Of a DNA stretch of 33,978 nt, positions 1 through 8,321 are shown piece after piece. The first letter of the stretch is position 1. Each line of letters starts with the position of its first letter. The stretch comes from Methylomicrobium sp035916875 (GTDB taxonomy: Bacteria; Pseudomonadota; Gammaproteobacteria; Methylococcales; Methylomonadaceae), in contig NZ_JAXUHN010000040.1 of the NCBI RefSeq assembly GCF_035916875.1, forward strand, positions 1 to 33,978. The letters run 5' to 3'. Below the pieces are notes generated by a model that searched no databases, was not told where the DNA came from, and saw only the letters and a list, made by a program, of their open reading frames with translations. Position numbers and translations under genes: made by a program.

Positions 1-111
1 GTGGAGAAATACATTGCTGCCTACAACACGGGAGCGCAACCTTTCGTTTGGAAGAAACGCGAAGTCGTTGGCAGCCAGATCAAAAATACAATCTCTAACT
101 TATGCAATTAG
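1..111 (+). CDS. IS630-type transposase, C-terminal end only (cut by window edge)
   Basis: The plus-strand frame is open from base 1 and ends at a TAG at 109-111. It encodes about 36 residues including EKYIAAYNTGAQPFVWKK. The pattern of a helix ending in YN followed by a PFVWxK motif is typical of the extreme C-terminus of IS630/Tc1-like DDE transposases, just after the catalytic domain. No start is present because the gene enters from the left, so whether the whole element is intact cannot be told. The downstream inverted repeat is not certain, but a CTAG lies at 115-118, which is the target preference described for IS630. Family assignment is recognition of the tail motif only, so subfamily is open. 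Confidence 0.7.
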   Translation: MEKYIAAYNTGAQPFVWKKREVVGSQIKNTISNLCN

Positions 112-596
112 ACACTAGCATCGCCATCCGTGCCGGCCTGTGCGAAAATCAGCACCCATGTGATGGGCTTGAAATGCTTTTCCGATACCCGAAGGCATCA
201 CGGGACCATCGGTTCCGATACTATCCTCTTATGCCTGCATAGTTTCCGATCCACAAGTCCGAATACCCGTTGTTCATCAGTTATGCCATACGAATCATGC
301 CCGCGATAATCGTCGACATCAAAGACCCACACACCTTTTTTTGCCGGATTGCACTTAACCGTTCCCCCGTCCGCTTTTGCACCGCCTGATTACCGCCGCT
401 GTCGCCAAGCAAGGTGATCAATTTAAGACCGTGCATGATGAGCCACCCATTCAAACAAAAGTCCGTGCCGCCACAAAACTGTACTCTCGGCAACAACAAA
501 GATGTGTCGGCAAAAATTTTACCCGAGATTGCCCCTCACAATACCGCCAGAAAAGATAATCAATTTATCACTGTCATAGACTGGCAATGAAGTGCA
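112..596. other. 485-bp region without a supported gene, between an IS end and tpx
   Basis: No open frame here has both a plausible start and a recognisable product. A 63-codon frame on the minus strand (198-389) has protein-like composition (GVWVFDVDDYRGHDSYG) but has an in-frame stop directly upstream, no good start codon and no family I recognise. It may be the remnant of a gene broken by the adjacent insertion sequence. Longer frames at 281-499 (minus) and 377-559 (plus) have unconvincing composition. The stretch also holds the region downstream of tpx, but I see no clear intrinsic terminator in it. Confidence 0.5.
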
Positions 597-1094
597 TTAA
601 TAAAGGGCGGCCAAAGCACTCTCATAGTCCGGCTCATTGGCCAATTCGCCGACCAGTTGAGTGTAAATCACCGTATTGTTTTTGTCGAGGATGACCACGG
701 CCCTAGCCGTCAAGCCGGCCAAAATGCTATCGGTTAGCTTGACGCCATAATCGATTGCAAAGCTCGAACGGAAGGCCGATAACGGAATCACATTTTTGAG
801 GCCTTCGGCTTCGCAGAATCGGCACTGCGCGAACGGCAAATCGGCCGAAATCGCGAGCACTACGGTATCCGCAAGACTTGCCGCTTTTTGATTGAATTTG
901 CGGGTAGAAATCGCGCAGGTTGGAGTATCAAGGCTGGGAACGATATGTAGCACCTTTCTTTTGCCGGCAAAAGTTGCCAGGCCGACATCCTTTAACTTGC
1001 CGTTCACCAGTGAAAAATCAGGGGCCTTGCTGCCGACGGGGGGAAGTTCGCCCGAGGTATGTAAGGGTTTGCCTTGAAATGTGATTGTTGCCAT
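597..1094 (-). CDS. tpx: Thiol peroxidase (Tpx, atypical 2-Cys peroxiredoxin)
   Basis: This 165-residue protein has the full length of the Tpx family. It reduces hydrogen peroxide and alkyl hydroperoxides with electrons from thioredoxin. The peroxidatic cysteine C60 lies in the family motif SLDTPTCAIST, with the conserved threonine at 57, and the resolving cysteine C94 is in FAQCRFCEAEG. These are the positions expected for the C60/C94 disulfide pair, although an additional cysteine (C91) sits nearby. The N-terminal segment with GELPPVGSKAPDF matches the family. The ATG at 1094 is preceded by AGGAAG about 11 bases upstream. It lies downstream of der on the same strand, separated by about 115 bases containing a palindromic repeat, so it may have its own promoter, although none is obvious. 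By inference the protein is cytoplasmic or periplasm-facing as in its homologues; no signal peptide is present, favouring the cytoplasm. Confidence 0.96.
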   Translation of the reverse strand: MATITFQGKPLHTSGELPPVGSKAPDFSLVNGKLKDVGLATFAGKRKVLHIVPSLDTPTCAISTRKFNQKAASLADTVVLAISADLPFAQCRFCEAEGLKNVIPLSAFRSSFAIDYGVKLTDSILAGLTARAVVILDKNNTVIYTQLVGELANEPDYESALAALY

Positions 1095-1163
1095 GATGTT
1101 CTATGCTTCCTAATGAGCTGAAACTTGAGCGGTACACCTATTCCGTTTCTGTCCGAAGACGAG

Positions 1164-1193
1164 AGGCCTTCGACAGGCTCAGGCGAACGGCCT
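1164..1193. repeat. REP-like palindromic intergenic repeat
   Basis: The bases at 1164-1172 (AGGCCTTCG) pair with 1184-1193 (CGAACGGCCT), giving an imperfect hairpin with one bulge around a short loop. The core CTTCGACAGGCTCAGGCGAA matches a dispersed intergenic repeat seen in many proteobacteria, which when mistranslated gives the PEPVEG string. It lies between the 3' end of der and the 5' end of tpx and could act as a transcript-end structure for der. Only one copy was found in this window. Confidence 0.6.
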
Positions 1194-1210
1194 GTCACCA
1201 CCGCCCTTGC

Positions 1211-2605
1211 CTACTTCTTTTCATTTTTACGGTTCCTAACCAGACGTTTGCGTTTTTCCAATTGCCGGTCGCTCAGTTTGTTCTTTTGGCCTTCAAACGG
1301 ATTCGCGGGCGATTTGAATTCGAGCCTGATAGGCGTGCCCTTTAACTGCAAGCGATCGCGGAAATAGTTCATTAAAAAACGCTTGTATGAATTCGGCAAG
1401 GCGTCGGTTTGGATTCCGTGGATCACAACGATCGGCGGATTGCGTCCTCCCTGATGCGCGTATTTGAGCTTGATGCGCCGGTTGTTGACCATCGGCGGCT
1501 GATGGGCATCGGTCGCTTCCTTCAGGATGCGTGTCAATATCGGGGTTGACATATCCAGCATCGCCGAATCATACAGGCTTTGCACCACATCGAACAATTT
1601 GCCGACGCCGCTGCCGTGCAGCGCCGAAATCGGATGTTTTTCGGCAAAATCGACGAACGGCAGTTTGAGATCGAGTTGCCGCCTGACCGTTTCTTTCTGC
1701 TCGATCGATAGCCCGTCCCACTTGTTCAGGCCGATGATCAACGCCCTCCCCGTCTCCAGCACCAGCCCCAATAAATGCGCATCCTGATCGGTCACGCCTT
1801 CGCTCGCGTCGATCAGATAAATCACCACATTCGACTTTTCGATCGCCTGCAACGACTTAATTACGCTAAATTTTTCGATCGTTTCCGCAATCTTCGCCCT
1901 GCGGCGCATGCCGGCGGTATCGATCAGTGTAAATGTCTTGCCGCCCCGCTCAAACGGGATATAAATGCTGTCGCGGGTCGTTCCGGGTTGGTCGAATACG
2001 ACAACCCGCTCTTCCCCGAGCAAACGGTTGACCAGTGTCGATTTGCCGACATTCGGCCGACCGACCACCGCGATGCTGATGCCTTTGGGCGCTGCTTCGG
2101 GCGCTTCCTGGACTTTCGGCAATAAATGGCGGATGTCGGTCAACAATTCGGGAACTCCGCGTCCGTGCGCCGCGGCAATATAAACCGGATTACCCAATGC
2201 GAGCGCATGAAAATCGGCGGCAACCGTATTTGCGTCGATGCCGTCAATTTTATTCACGACCAATACGACCGGCTTACCGAGTTTTCGTAAACTGCCGGCA
2301 ATGATCTCGTCCGAAGCGCTCAGCCCTTCGCGCGCATCGACCAGGAAAAACACCACATCGGCTTCTTCGAGCGCGACTTGCACCTGTTTTCTCGAAAAAT
2401 TGTCGATACCTTCCGCATCGTCCGCAATACCGCCGGTATCTACGACCAGACAGGCCATATCGCCGTGCTTGATACGCCCATACTGGCGATCGCGGGTCAG
2501 TCCCGGATAATCGGCAACCAGGGCCTCGCGGCTGCGTGTCAGATAATTGAACAGGGTGGACTTGCCCACATTGGGCCTGCCGACTAGGGCGATAACGGGT
2601 AACAT
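1211..2605 (-). CDS. der: Ribosome biogenesis GTPase Der (EngA), tandem G domains
   Basis: This 464-residue protein is an essential GTPase acting in late maturation of the 50S ribosomal subunit. Two G domains are visible. The first has the P-loop GRPNVGKST at residues 9-17, DTGG at about 56-59 and NKID at about 118-121. The second has GRPNVGKST at 182-190, DTAG and NKWD. The C-terminal KH-like domain follows from about residue 355, and the protein ends in a basic lysine/arginine-rich tail typical of the family. No key residue is missing. It is the last gene of the hisS-yfgM-bamB-der run, about 70 bases after bamB, the conserved gammaproteobacterial order. Confidence 0.98.
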   Translation of the reverse strand: MLPVIALVGRPNVGKSTLFNYLTRSREALVADYPGLTRDRQYGRIKHGDMACLVVDTGGIADDAEGIDNFSRKQVQVALEEADVVFFLVDAREGLSASDEIIAGSLRKLGKPVVLVVNKIDGIDANTVAADFHALALGNPVYIAAAHGRGVPELLTDIRHLLPKVQEAPEAAPKGISIAVVGRPNVGKSTLVNRLLGEERVVVFDQPGTTRDSIYIPFERGGKTFTLIDTAGMRRRAKIAETIEKFSVIKSLQAIEKSNVVIYLIDASEGVTDQDAHLLGLVLETGRALIIGLNKWDGLSIEQKETVRRQLDLKLPFVDFAEKHPISALHGSGVGKLFDVVQSLYDSAMLDMSTPILTRILKEATDAHQPPMVNNRRIKLKYAHQGGRNPPIVVIHGIQTDALPNSYKRFLMNYFRDRLQLKGTPIRLEFKSPANPFEGQKNKLSDRQLEKRKRLVRNRKNEKK

Positions 2606-2676
2606 AGCGTTGAAAAGGATGAGTGAGTGAAGAGGATCGTTCCGCAGACGGCTGCCGAAAAGCAGGCGAAACCGGA

Positions 2677-3864
2677 TCAGCGAACCTTTAACGCGGCCAG
2701 CGTGCCGTCTTTGGCGTAAACATAAACCGTATTATCCGCAACAACGGCTTTGGCGTCGATCGGTCCGTCGGTAATTTGAACCCTGCCCAATTGTCTGCCG
2801 TCGCTGTTCGACAACCAATGCACATATCCTTCAAGATCGCCGACAACGACATAATTACCATAGGCTGCCGGCGCAGTCAGCTTTCTGTACTGCAATTCCT
2901 TTTGCTTCCACAACGACGACCCGGAGCGGTCATCAAGTTGCAGCACATTACTATCGGAATCGGTGACATATAAATGGCGGTCGGCGATACTCAGGCCCGC
3001 ATTCGAAGAAAGCTGCTCATTACGCCAGAGCAGATAGCCGTCGAGTTCCGACACCGCACCGACGCCGCCGTGGTAGCTGGCGATATAAATCACGCCGCCC
3101 TCGGCGACAGGATCCACATCGAGATCGACTAATCTTTCGATTTCGGAGCGGCCTTTCGCCACCACTATGCCGGCTTCCCAGGTAAACTTACCGTCCGACA
3201 AGCGCAAAGCAATGAGTTTGCCGTTATCCTCGCCGAAAATCGCGTTGTCTTCGACGATAATCGGCGCCCCGGTGCCGCGAATACTTAAAGCCGGCACGCT
3301 ACGCTCATAGCTCCAGATTTTCGCGCCGGTTATTTCATTCAGCGCGGTGATCGAACCGTCCGCACAGCGCACGAGCACGATGCCTTTCGCGACGGCAGGG
3401 ATCGATAACACTTCGCCCGGAACAGAAGCGGTCCACAATTTTTCGCCGTTCTCGAGTCTAAGCGCGACGACTTCCGCATCGGTCGTGCCCAAAATGACGG
3501 TGCCATTGCCAAGCCCCGGACCGCCCGAAAAATGGTACTCGGTTTCGGTTTCCCAGATCAGATCGCCGTCGCCGAGGCGATGAGCCTCAACCAAGCCTTC
3601 TGTATCCGCAGCGACGACTCTGCCGGCGCCTACCGCCGGAACGAGCTTCAACGATTTTTCGTCGGCACCGACGCCGACCGATTCCTTCCAGAGTATCTCG
3701 ACATTGATTTTCTCTGTCAATTCGACAAGCGGCGTGGGTGGCTCGGCATTATCTTCGCCGCCGAGAAAATAATCCTTGATCCCCTCCAACGCTTCGCCCG
3801 CGGACTCCATCGACGCGCACGCGCTCAGGCCAGCCGCGATCAACAACACCAAGAAAAAGCGCAT
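2677..3864 (-). CDS. bamB: Outer-membrane protein assembly factor BamB (lipoprotein, PQQ-like beta-propeller)
   Basis: This 395-residue protein is a lipoprotein subunit of the BAM complex, which folds beta-barrel proteins into the outer membrane. The N-terminus is a lipoprotein signal with the lipobox LSAC and acylated cysteine at residue 16. The body is built from repeated beta-propeller blades with motifs such as GDLIWETETEY, NGEKLWTASV and DGKFTWEAG, matching the eight-bladed PQQ-like fold of BamB. Its ATG shares one base with the yfgM stop (TAATG), so the two are probably translationally coupled. It sits in the conserved yfgM-bamB-der order, which supports the assignment. Confidence 0.96.
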   Translation of the reverse strand: MRFFLVLLIAAGLSACASMESAGEALEGIKDYFLGGEDNAEPPTPLVELTEKINVEILWKESVGVGADEKSLKLVPAVGAGRVVAADTEGLVEAHRLGDGDLIWETETEYHFSGGPGLGNGTVILGTTDAEVVALRLENGEKLWTASVPGEVLSIPAVAKGIVLVRCADGSITALNEITGAKIWSYERSVPALSIRGTGAPIIVEDNAIFGEDNGKLIALRLSDGKFTWEAGIVVAKGRSEIERLVDLDVDPVAEGGVIYIASYHGGVGAVSELDGYLLWRNEQLSSNAGLSIADRHLYVTDSDSNVLQLDDRSGSSLWKQKELQYRKLTAPAAYGNYVVVGDLEGYVHWLSNSDGRQLGRVQITDGPIDAKAVVADNTVYVYAKDGTLAALKVR

Positions 3865-4529
3865 TATTTCGAATCTTTCACCGGCTGTGCGACGGGAACA
3901 GGCTCTGCGGCGGTCAGATCGTCGATCTTGATCTTCAACAAAGGCGACTGATCGCCGCTGTTCAGCGCATTCTGATAAGCAGTGCGCGCTTCATCAAGGC
4001 GATCCATCGCAACATATAAGTCGCCGGCCAGTTCATCGTAGCTGGCCGAAAAGCCGGACTTGGTCGCCGGATCAACTTCATTGATCAATTGCAGTCCCTG
4101 TTCATATTCACCGGCCGCAAGCATCAACCGGACCAGACGAATTCGGGCGATATGGCCCAATTCTTTGCTCGACTGCCTAGCAACTTCCTGCAGAATCGCT
4201 TTCGCGCCGGCGAGATCGCCTTTTTGAACCTTCAGCTTGGCCTGTTGCAAACCGTTATAAGCGGCATAGCTGCTACCGCCGAACTCATCATGCAGGCGTT
4301 TGCCCAATTGCTCGACCGCGCTTTGATTATTTGCCTCGACCGACTTGAGCAATTGGTTGTAAGTATTGGAAGCCTGTTCCGCTTTTTCCTGCTTGTGAGA
4401 CCGCCAAAAATTCCAGCCGGTAATCAGTGCGATACCGACAACCACGCCGACTATCGTCGAGGCGCCGTTTTCCTTCCACCAGGCTTTCAGGGCCTCAAGC
4501 TGTTCTTCTTCTGAATCGTAGATTGCCAC
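3864..4529 (-). CDS. yfgM: YfgM-like TPR protein, inner-membrane anchored ancillary SecYEG partner
   Basis: This 221-residue protein has a short cytoplasmic N-terminus (YDSEEEQLEALKAWWKENG), a single membrane segment at about residues 23-42 and a periplasmic domain of helical TPR-type repeats (for example GDLAGAKAILQEVARQS and GEYEQGLQLINEVDP). This is the layout of YfgM, which in E. coli associates with SecYEG and PpiD and hands secreted proteins to periplasmic chaperones. Length and gene position between hisS and bamB match the family. Its stop overlaps the bamB start by one base. The exact function is less settled than for its neighbours. Confidence 0.93.
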   Translation of the reverse strand: MAIYDSEEEQLEALKAWWKENGASTIVGVVVGIALITGWNFWRSHKQEKAEQASNTYNQLLKSVEANNQSAVEQLGKRLHDEFGGSSYAAYNGLQQAKLKVQKGDLAGAKAILQEVARQSSKELGHIARIRLVRLMLAAGEYEQGLQLINEVDPATKSGFSASYDELAGDLYVAMDRLDEARTAYQNALNSGDQSPLLKIKIDDLTAAEPVPVAQPVKDSK

Positions 4530-4564
4530 AATGTTTCCCGCTTTAAAATTGGAATGTCAATAAC

Positions 4565-5857
4565 TTAAATCTTGCCGTAGCGTTGCTGAAAAAACTCCAC
4601 CGCCTGCGGCTCGCTCATGCTCGCCTGCCCGGATTCGGTTTCCTTGTCGAGACGCAAGGACTTGATCGCAATTTCGCCGCGGCTGACCTCGTCATCGCCC
4701 AGAATGATCGCAAATTCGGCGCCCGACTTATCGGCTTTCTTAAACTGGCTTTTGAAGCTGCCGCCGCCGCAATGGACCTGGAGTTTCAATTGCGGCACTT
4801 CGCTGCGCAGCAATTCAGCAATCCGCATACCGGCGCGTTCAGCCTTCTCTCCTACCCTGATCAAGTAGGCATCGACCGCACGCGCAACCGGCACGTCCGC
4901 GAGGGTTTCAACCAATGCCAATACCCGTTCGATGCCCATCGCGAAGCCGACCGCATGGCTGGCTTTGCCGCCCAATTGCTCGATCAGGCCGTCGTAGCGG
5001 CCGCCGGCGCAGACGGTGCCTTGCGAGCCCAGTTCGTCGGTCACCCATTCGAACACGGTGTTGCAGTAATAATCGAGGCCGCGCACAAGCCGAACATTGA
5101 TCTCGTAAGCGATACCCAGATCATCGAGAATTTGTCTGAAGCCATCGAAATGCGCAAGGCTTTCCTCGCCCAAATAATCCATCAACACCGGCGCGCCACC
5201 GACCACATCCTTCATCGCCGGATTTTTGGTATCGAGAATCCTGAGAGGATTGGTATCGAGTCGCCGGAGACTGTCGGCATCCAACTGTTCGATATGCGCC
5301 CTGAAATAACTGACCAGACTTTCCCGGTAGGCGCTTCTTTCGGCGATCGTGCCAAGGGAATTGATTTCCAGCCGAACTTTGTCTCGAATTCCCAGACGCT
5401 GCCAAAAACGATGCATGATCAGAATCAGCTCGGCATCGATATCCGGCCCGGCCATACCGTAGGTTTCGACGCCCAACTGGAAGAATTGCCGGTAGCGCCC
5501 TTTCTGCGGTCGTTCATGCCGGTACATCGGACCGTAATACCAGAGGCGATGCGTCTGATTTACGAGCAAGCCATGTTCGAGACAGGCGCGCAGACAGCCG
5601 GCAGTGCCTTCGGGACGCAAGGTCAACGAATCGCCGTTACGGTCATCGAAGGTGTACATCTCCTTTTCGACGATGTCGGTCACTTCGCCGATCGAGCGTT
5701 TGAACAATTCGGTTTTTTCGACGATGGGCGTGCGAATTTCACTGTACCCATATGCGCCCAGCACGTCCCGGATCATTCGCTCGACATATTGCCAAAGCGG
5801 CGCCTGATCGGGTAGCACGTCATGCATGCCGCGGATTGCTTGTATATGATTTACCAT
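4565..5857 (-). CDS. hisS: Histidyl-tRNA synthetase (class II)
   Basis: This 430-residue enzyme charges tRNA-His with histidine in the cytoplasm. Class II motif 2 is seen at about residues 111-131 (MYRHERPQKGRYRQFFQLGVE region). The two histidine-specific motifs follow: LVRGLDYYCNTVFEW at about 258-272 and the AGGRYDGL segment. Motif 3 is HAVGFAMGIERVL. The C-terminal anticodon-binding domain contains AEFAIILGDDE, and length is normal. The start at 5857 lies 14 bases after the pilW stop. The rodZ and ispG genes that commonly separate pilW and hisS in this class are absent here. Confidence 0.98.
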   Translation of the reverse strand: MVNHIQAIRGMHDVLPDQAPLWQYVERMIRDVLGAYGYSEIRTPIVEKTELFKRSIGEVTDIVEKEMYTFDDRNGDSLTLRPEGTAGCLRACLEHGLLVNQTHRLWYYGPMYRHERPQKGRYRQFFQLGVETYGMAGPDIDAELILIMHRFWQRLGIRDKVRLEINSLGTIAERSAYRESLVSYFRAHIEQLDADSLRRLDTNPLRILDTKNPAMKDVVGGAPVLMDYLGEESLAHFDGFRQILDDLGIAYEINVRLVRGLDYYCNTVFEWVTDELGSQGTVCAGGRYDGLIEQLGGKASHAVGFAMGIERVLALVETLADVPVARAVDAYLIRVGEKAERAGMRIAELLRSEVPQLKLQVHCGGGSFKSQFKKADKSGAEFAIILGDDEVSRGEIAIKSLRLDKETESGQASMSEPQAVEFFQQRYGKI

Positions 5858-5871
5858 GGTTTAAAAGTCTG

Positions 5872-6618
5872 TCATTTGCGGGCAGACCCGATTTTTTTTG
5901 CTTCGCTGGAATTAGGAAATTTATCCCGTAACAGGGTGCGGTATTCTTCCGCCGACGTCTGATTGCCCAGTGCGCGTTCGGTATGATAACCGATGAACAG
6001 AGTTTCCGGCGTATGCGCGGCAACACTCAGATAGCGCGCCAAAAAAGCTTTCGCCGGCCAGAGCTCGCCTTTTTGATAACTGATTTTTTGCATCGCGGCC
6101 AAGGCCGGAGCATAGGCATTGTTCAAATCGAGTGCTTTTCTGAAAAAAGTCTCCGCCTGATCATTATGACCGAGCGTCAACTCACAACGCCCCGCGTTCG
6201 TCAAAGCCAACCATTGCCTCTCGTTCAACGGATTGTCGCCCGCTTTGATCAACAGCGCCAACCCTTTCTCGGGCTGTTCGTGTTCGCACCAAAACCGGCC
6301 GAGATTATTTTGCGTACCGAAATCGTCAGGATTTATATTCAACGCGGTCTCGTATTCATCTTCGGCCTCATCATATTGCCTTAATTTTTCATATAAAACG
6401 GCCAATGCATTACGCGCGTTAGTATTATCGGAATTTTCGTCGATCGCTCGCGTCAGATTTTCCTTTGCGTCATCGATCTTGTTCATGTCCAGATATCGGA
6501 CGCCGAGTTGGAAATAAGTGTCGGACACTTGTTTAGAATCGCGGTCAGACGACTTGCTATCGAACCAGGAACAGGCGCTCAAAGTTAGCGCCGCACAGCA
6601 AAGCAAAATCCGGGTCAT
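5872..6618 (-). CDS. pilW: Type IV pilus biogenesis/stability lipoprotein PilW (PilF)
   Basis: The chosen product is 248 residues, starting at the ATG at 6618, which is preceded by AGGA eight bases upstream. An upstream in-frame ATG at 6648 lies inside rlmN and would add ten residues ahead of the signal peptide, so it is less likely. The N-terminus is a lipoprotein signal ending in LSAC. The rest is tandem TPR repeats (for example NKIDDAKENLTRAIDENSDN, RQYDEAEDEYETALNINPDD and NDQAETFFRKALDLNNAYAP). PilW/PilF is an outer-membrane lipoprotein that helps assemble and stabilise the PilQ secretin. The rlmN-pilW-hisS neighbourhood is the usual one. Confidence 0.94.
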   Translation of the reverse strand: MTRILLCCAALTLSACSWFDSKSSDRDSKQVSDTYFQLGVRYLDMNKIDDAKENLTRAIDENSDNTNARNALAVLYEKLRQYDEAEDEYETALNINPDDFGTQNNLGRFWCEHEQPEKGLALLIKAGDNPLNERQWLALTNAGRCELTLGHNDQAETFFRKALDLNNAYAPALAAMQKISYQKGELWPAKAFLARYLSVAAHTPETLFIGYHTERALGNQTSAEEYRTLLRDKFPNSSEAKKIGSARK

Positions 6619-6631
6619 CGGTCGAGTCCTG

Positions 6632-7744
6632 TCAGGCCGCGCGCTCATTGTCCGCGGCTTTCAATTTCAAATGCCGGCGGCTCTTGTCCTGCACCTTGCC
6701 GACCAATTGGCCGCAAGCCGCATCGATATCCTCGCCGCGTGTTTTTCTGACCGTGGTCACGATCCCGGCTTCGTTCAGCATCACTTTGAACAGGTTGATC
6801 CGGCTGTTGCTCGAGCAACGGTAAGGCGAATTTGGAAACGGATTGAACGGGATCAGATTCAGTTTGGACGGCACCGTCGACAACAATTTGATCAGCCCTT
6901 TCGCATCTTCGAGCGAATCGTTGATACCATCGAGCATCACATATTCAAAGGTGATCGTGCGCCGCGGCGCGATTTTCGCGTTGTCCCGGCAGGCTTCCAT
7001 CAGTTCCTGTAACGGATATTTCTTGTTGATCGGCACCAACTGGTCACGCAGTTCGTCCCGGACCGCATGCAATGAAACCGCGAGGCTTACATCGCAAACC
7101 TCGGTCAACCGGTACATCGCCGGCACCACGCCGGACGTGCTCAAGGTGACTCGCCGCTTGGACAGGCCAAACGCAAAATCATCCATCATCAGGTTCATCG
7201 CCGCGACCACGTTGTCGAAATTTAAGAGCGGCTCGCCCATGCCCATCATCACGACGTTGGTGATTTTGCGCTCGGAACCGAGCCGTTTTTGCGCGGCCAG
7301 CACCTGGCCGATGATTTCGCCGGTCGTCAGATTGCGGTTGAAGCCCTGCTGCGCGGTCGAGCAAAACGAACAGGCCAGGGCGCAGCCGATTTGCGAAGAC
7401 ACGCACAACGTCCCGCGACTCTCTTCCGGAATGAACACCGTCTCGACCCGGTTGCCGCAATGCGTCTCAAGCACCCATTTGCAGGTGCCGTCGGAAGCCA
7501 TTTGTTCAAGCACGATCTCGGGCGCCTCGATTCGGCAATGCTCCTTGAGCCAGGCGCGCAAGGGCTTGCTCAGGTTGCTCATCGCCTCGAAATCGTCAAC
7601 GCCTTCCTGAAAAATCCATTTCAGCAGTTGCGTCGCGCGAAACGGTTTTTCGCCATGTTCGACAAAAAAGGCCGCAAGGCCTTTTCTGTCGAAATCGAGC
7701 AAATTGATCAACGCCGACTTAACGGGTGCGTGCGCAGAGTTCAT
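6632..7744 (-). CDS. rlmN: Dual-specificity 23S rRNA (A2503-C2) / tRNA (A37-C2) methyltransferase RlmN
   Basis: This 370-residue radical-SAM enzyme methylates C2 of A2503 in 23S rRNA and A37 in several tRNAs. The iron-sulfur cluster motif CxxxCxxC is at C121, C125 and C128 (GCALACSFCSTAQQG). The mechanistic C-terminal cysteine is at about 343 (DIDAACGQL), and the SAM-binding GMGEPLLN motif is at about 167-174. All catalytic residues are present and length is normal. The ATG at 7744 lies within the 3' end of ndk, giving a 26-base overlap, and only a weak ribosome-binding site is seen. Translation may therefore depend on coupling to ndk, or start slightly downstream at a non-ATG codon. Confidence 0.97.
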   Translation of the reverse strand: MNSAHAPVKSALINLLDFDRKGLAAFFVEHGEKPFRATQLLKWIFQEGVDDFEAMSNLSKPLRAWLKEHCRIEAPEIVLEQMASDGTCKWVLETHCGNRVETVFIPEESRGTLCVSSQIGCALACSFCSTAQQGFNRNLTTGEIIGQVLAAQKRLGSERKITNVVMMGMGEPLLNFDNVVAAMNLMMDDFAFGLSKRRVTLSTSGVVPAMYRLTEVCDVSLAVSLHAVRDELRDQLVPINKKYPLQELMEACRDNAKIAPRRTITFEYVMLDGINDSLEDAKGLIKLLSTVPSKLNLIPFNPFPNSPYRCSSNSRINLFKVMLNEAGIVTTVRKTRGEDIDAACGQLVGKVQDKSRRHLKLKAADNERAA

Positions 7745-8150
7745 TGTCCGAGAAAAAGAAAGCTATTTCTTCTTTGGCGGTGTCCGGACCGTCGGAACCG
7801 TGCACCGCGTTTTCATCGATGCTGCTGGCGAAATCGGCGCGAATCGTGCCGGGCGCCGCATCTTTTGGATTGGTCGCGCCCATGATCTCGCGATTTTTCG
7901 CGATCGCGCCTTCGCCTTCCAGCACCTGCATGATCACGGGGCCTGAAATCATGAAAGAAACCAGATCCTTGAAAAACGGGCGCTCCTTGTGCACCGCATA
8001 AAAACCTTCGGCCTGCGCCTGGGTCAGATGAACCATTTTCGCCGCAACGATTCTGAGGCCGTTCTTTTCGAAACGGCTGTAGATTTCGCCGATCACGTTT
8101 TTGGCTACCGCGTCAGGTTTGATGATGGAAAAAGTGCGTTCTATCGCCAT
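7719..8150 (-). CDS. ndk: Nucleoside diphosphate kinase
   Basis: This 143-residue protein is the standard length for bacterial Ndk, which transfers the gamma phosphate from ATP to nucleoside diphosphates through a phosphohistidine. The active histidine is H117 in ENAVHGSDG, and the family start ERTFSIIKPDAV is intact. The C-terminal SDNELC is also conserved. A TGGAG ribosome-binding site lies 11 bases before the ATG, and a near-consensus -10 box is found at 8191-8196. It begins the ndk-rlmN-pilW-hisS-yfgM-bamB-der run and overlaps the start of rlmN. Confidence 0.98.
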   Translation of the reverse strand: MAIERTFSIIKPDAVAKNVIGEIYSRFEKNGLRIVAAKMVHLTQAQAEGFYAVHKERPFFKDLVSFMISGPVIMQVLEGEGAIAKNREIMGATNPKDAAPGTIRADFASSIDENAVHGSDGPDTAKEEIAFFFSDNELCARTR

Positions 8151-8190
8151 GAGAATTACAACTCCAGTAATAATAAAAAATTAATCGCCT

Positions 8191-8196
8191 ATTATA
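8191..8196 (-). promoter_or_regulatory. Probable -10 box of the ndk promoter
   Basis: Read on the minus strand, these bases are a perfect TATAAT, about 40 bases before the ndk ATG. The -35 region is weak; TTTCGA lies about 18 bases upstream. The 171-base gap between secF and ndk also carries TACGCGTA, an 8-base palindrome, at about 8231-8238, of unknown role. This promoter would drive the long ndk-to-der run. Confidence 0.5.
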
Positions 8197-8321
8197 CCCG
8201 AACAGGGCCCTATATCGAAAATGCAGGGCGCTACGCGTACCCTATTCACTCTCGCCGTGTACGAAAGAGTAAAACGGTACGTGATGCGTATTCCGGCCCT
8301 GTAACAGCTCAGCCATTATCG

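Noticed and set aside
4583..5815. Long plus-strand open frame (410 codons)
   Set aside because: It is the antisense shadow of hisS, whose motifs are all intact; composition of the plus frame is unlike a real protein.
6843..7610. Plus-strand open frame opposite rlmN
   Set aside because: Shadow of rlmN, with no recognisable domain.
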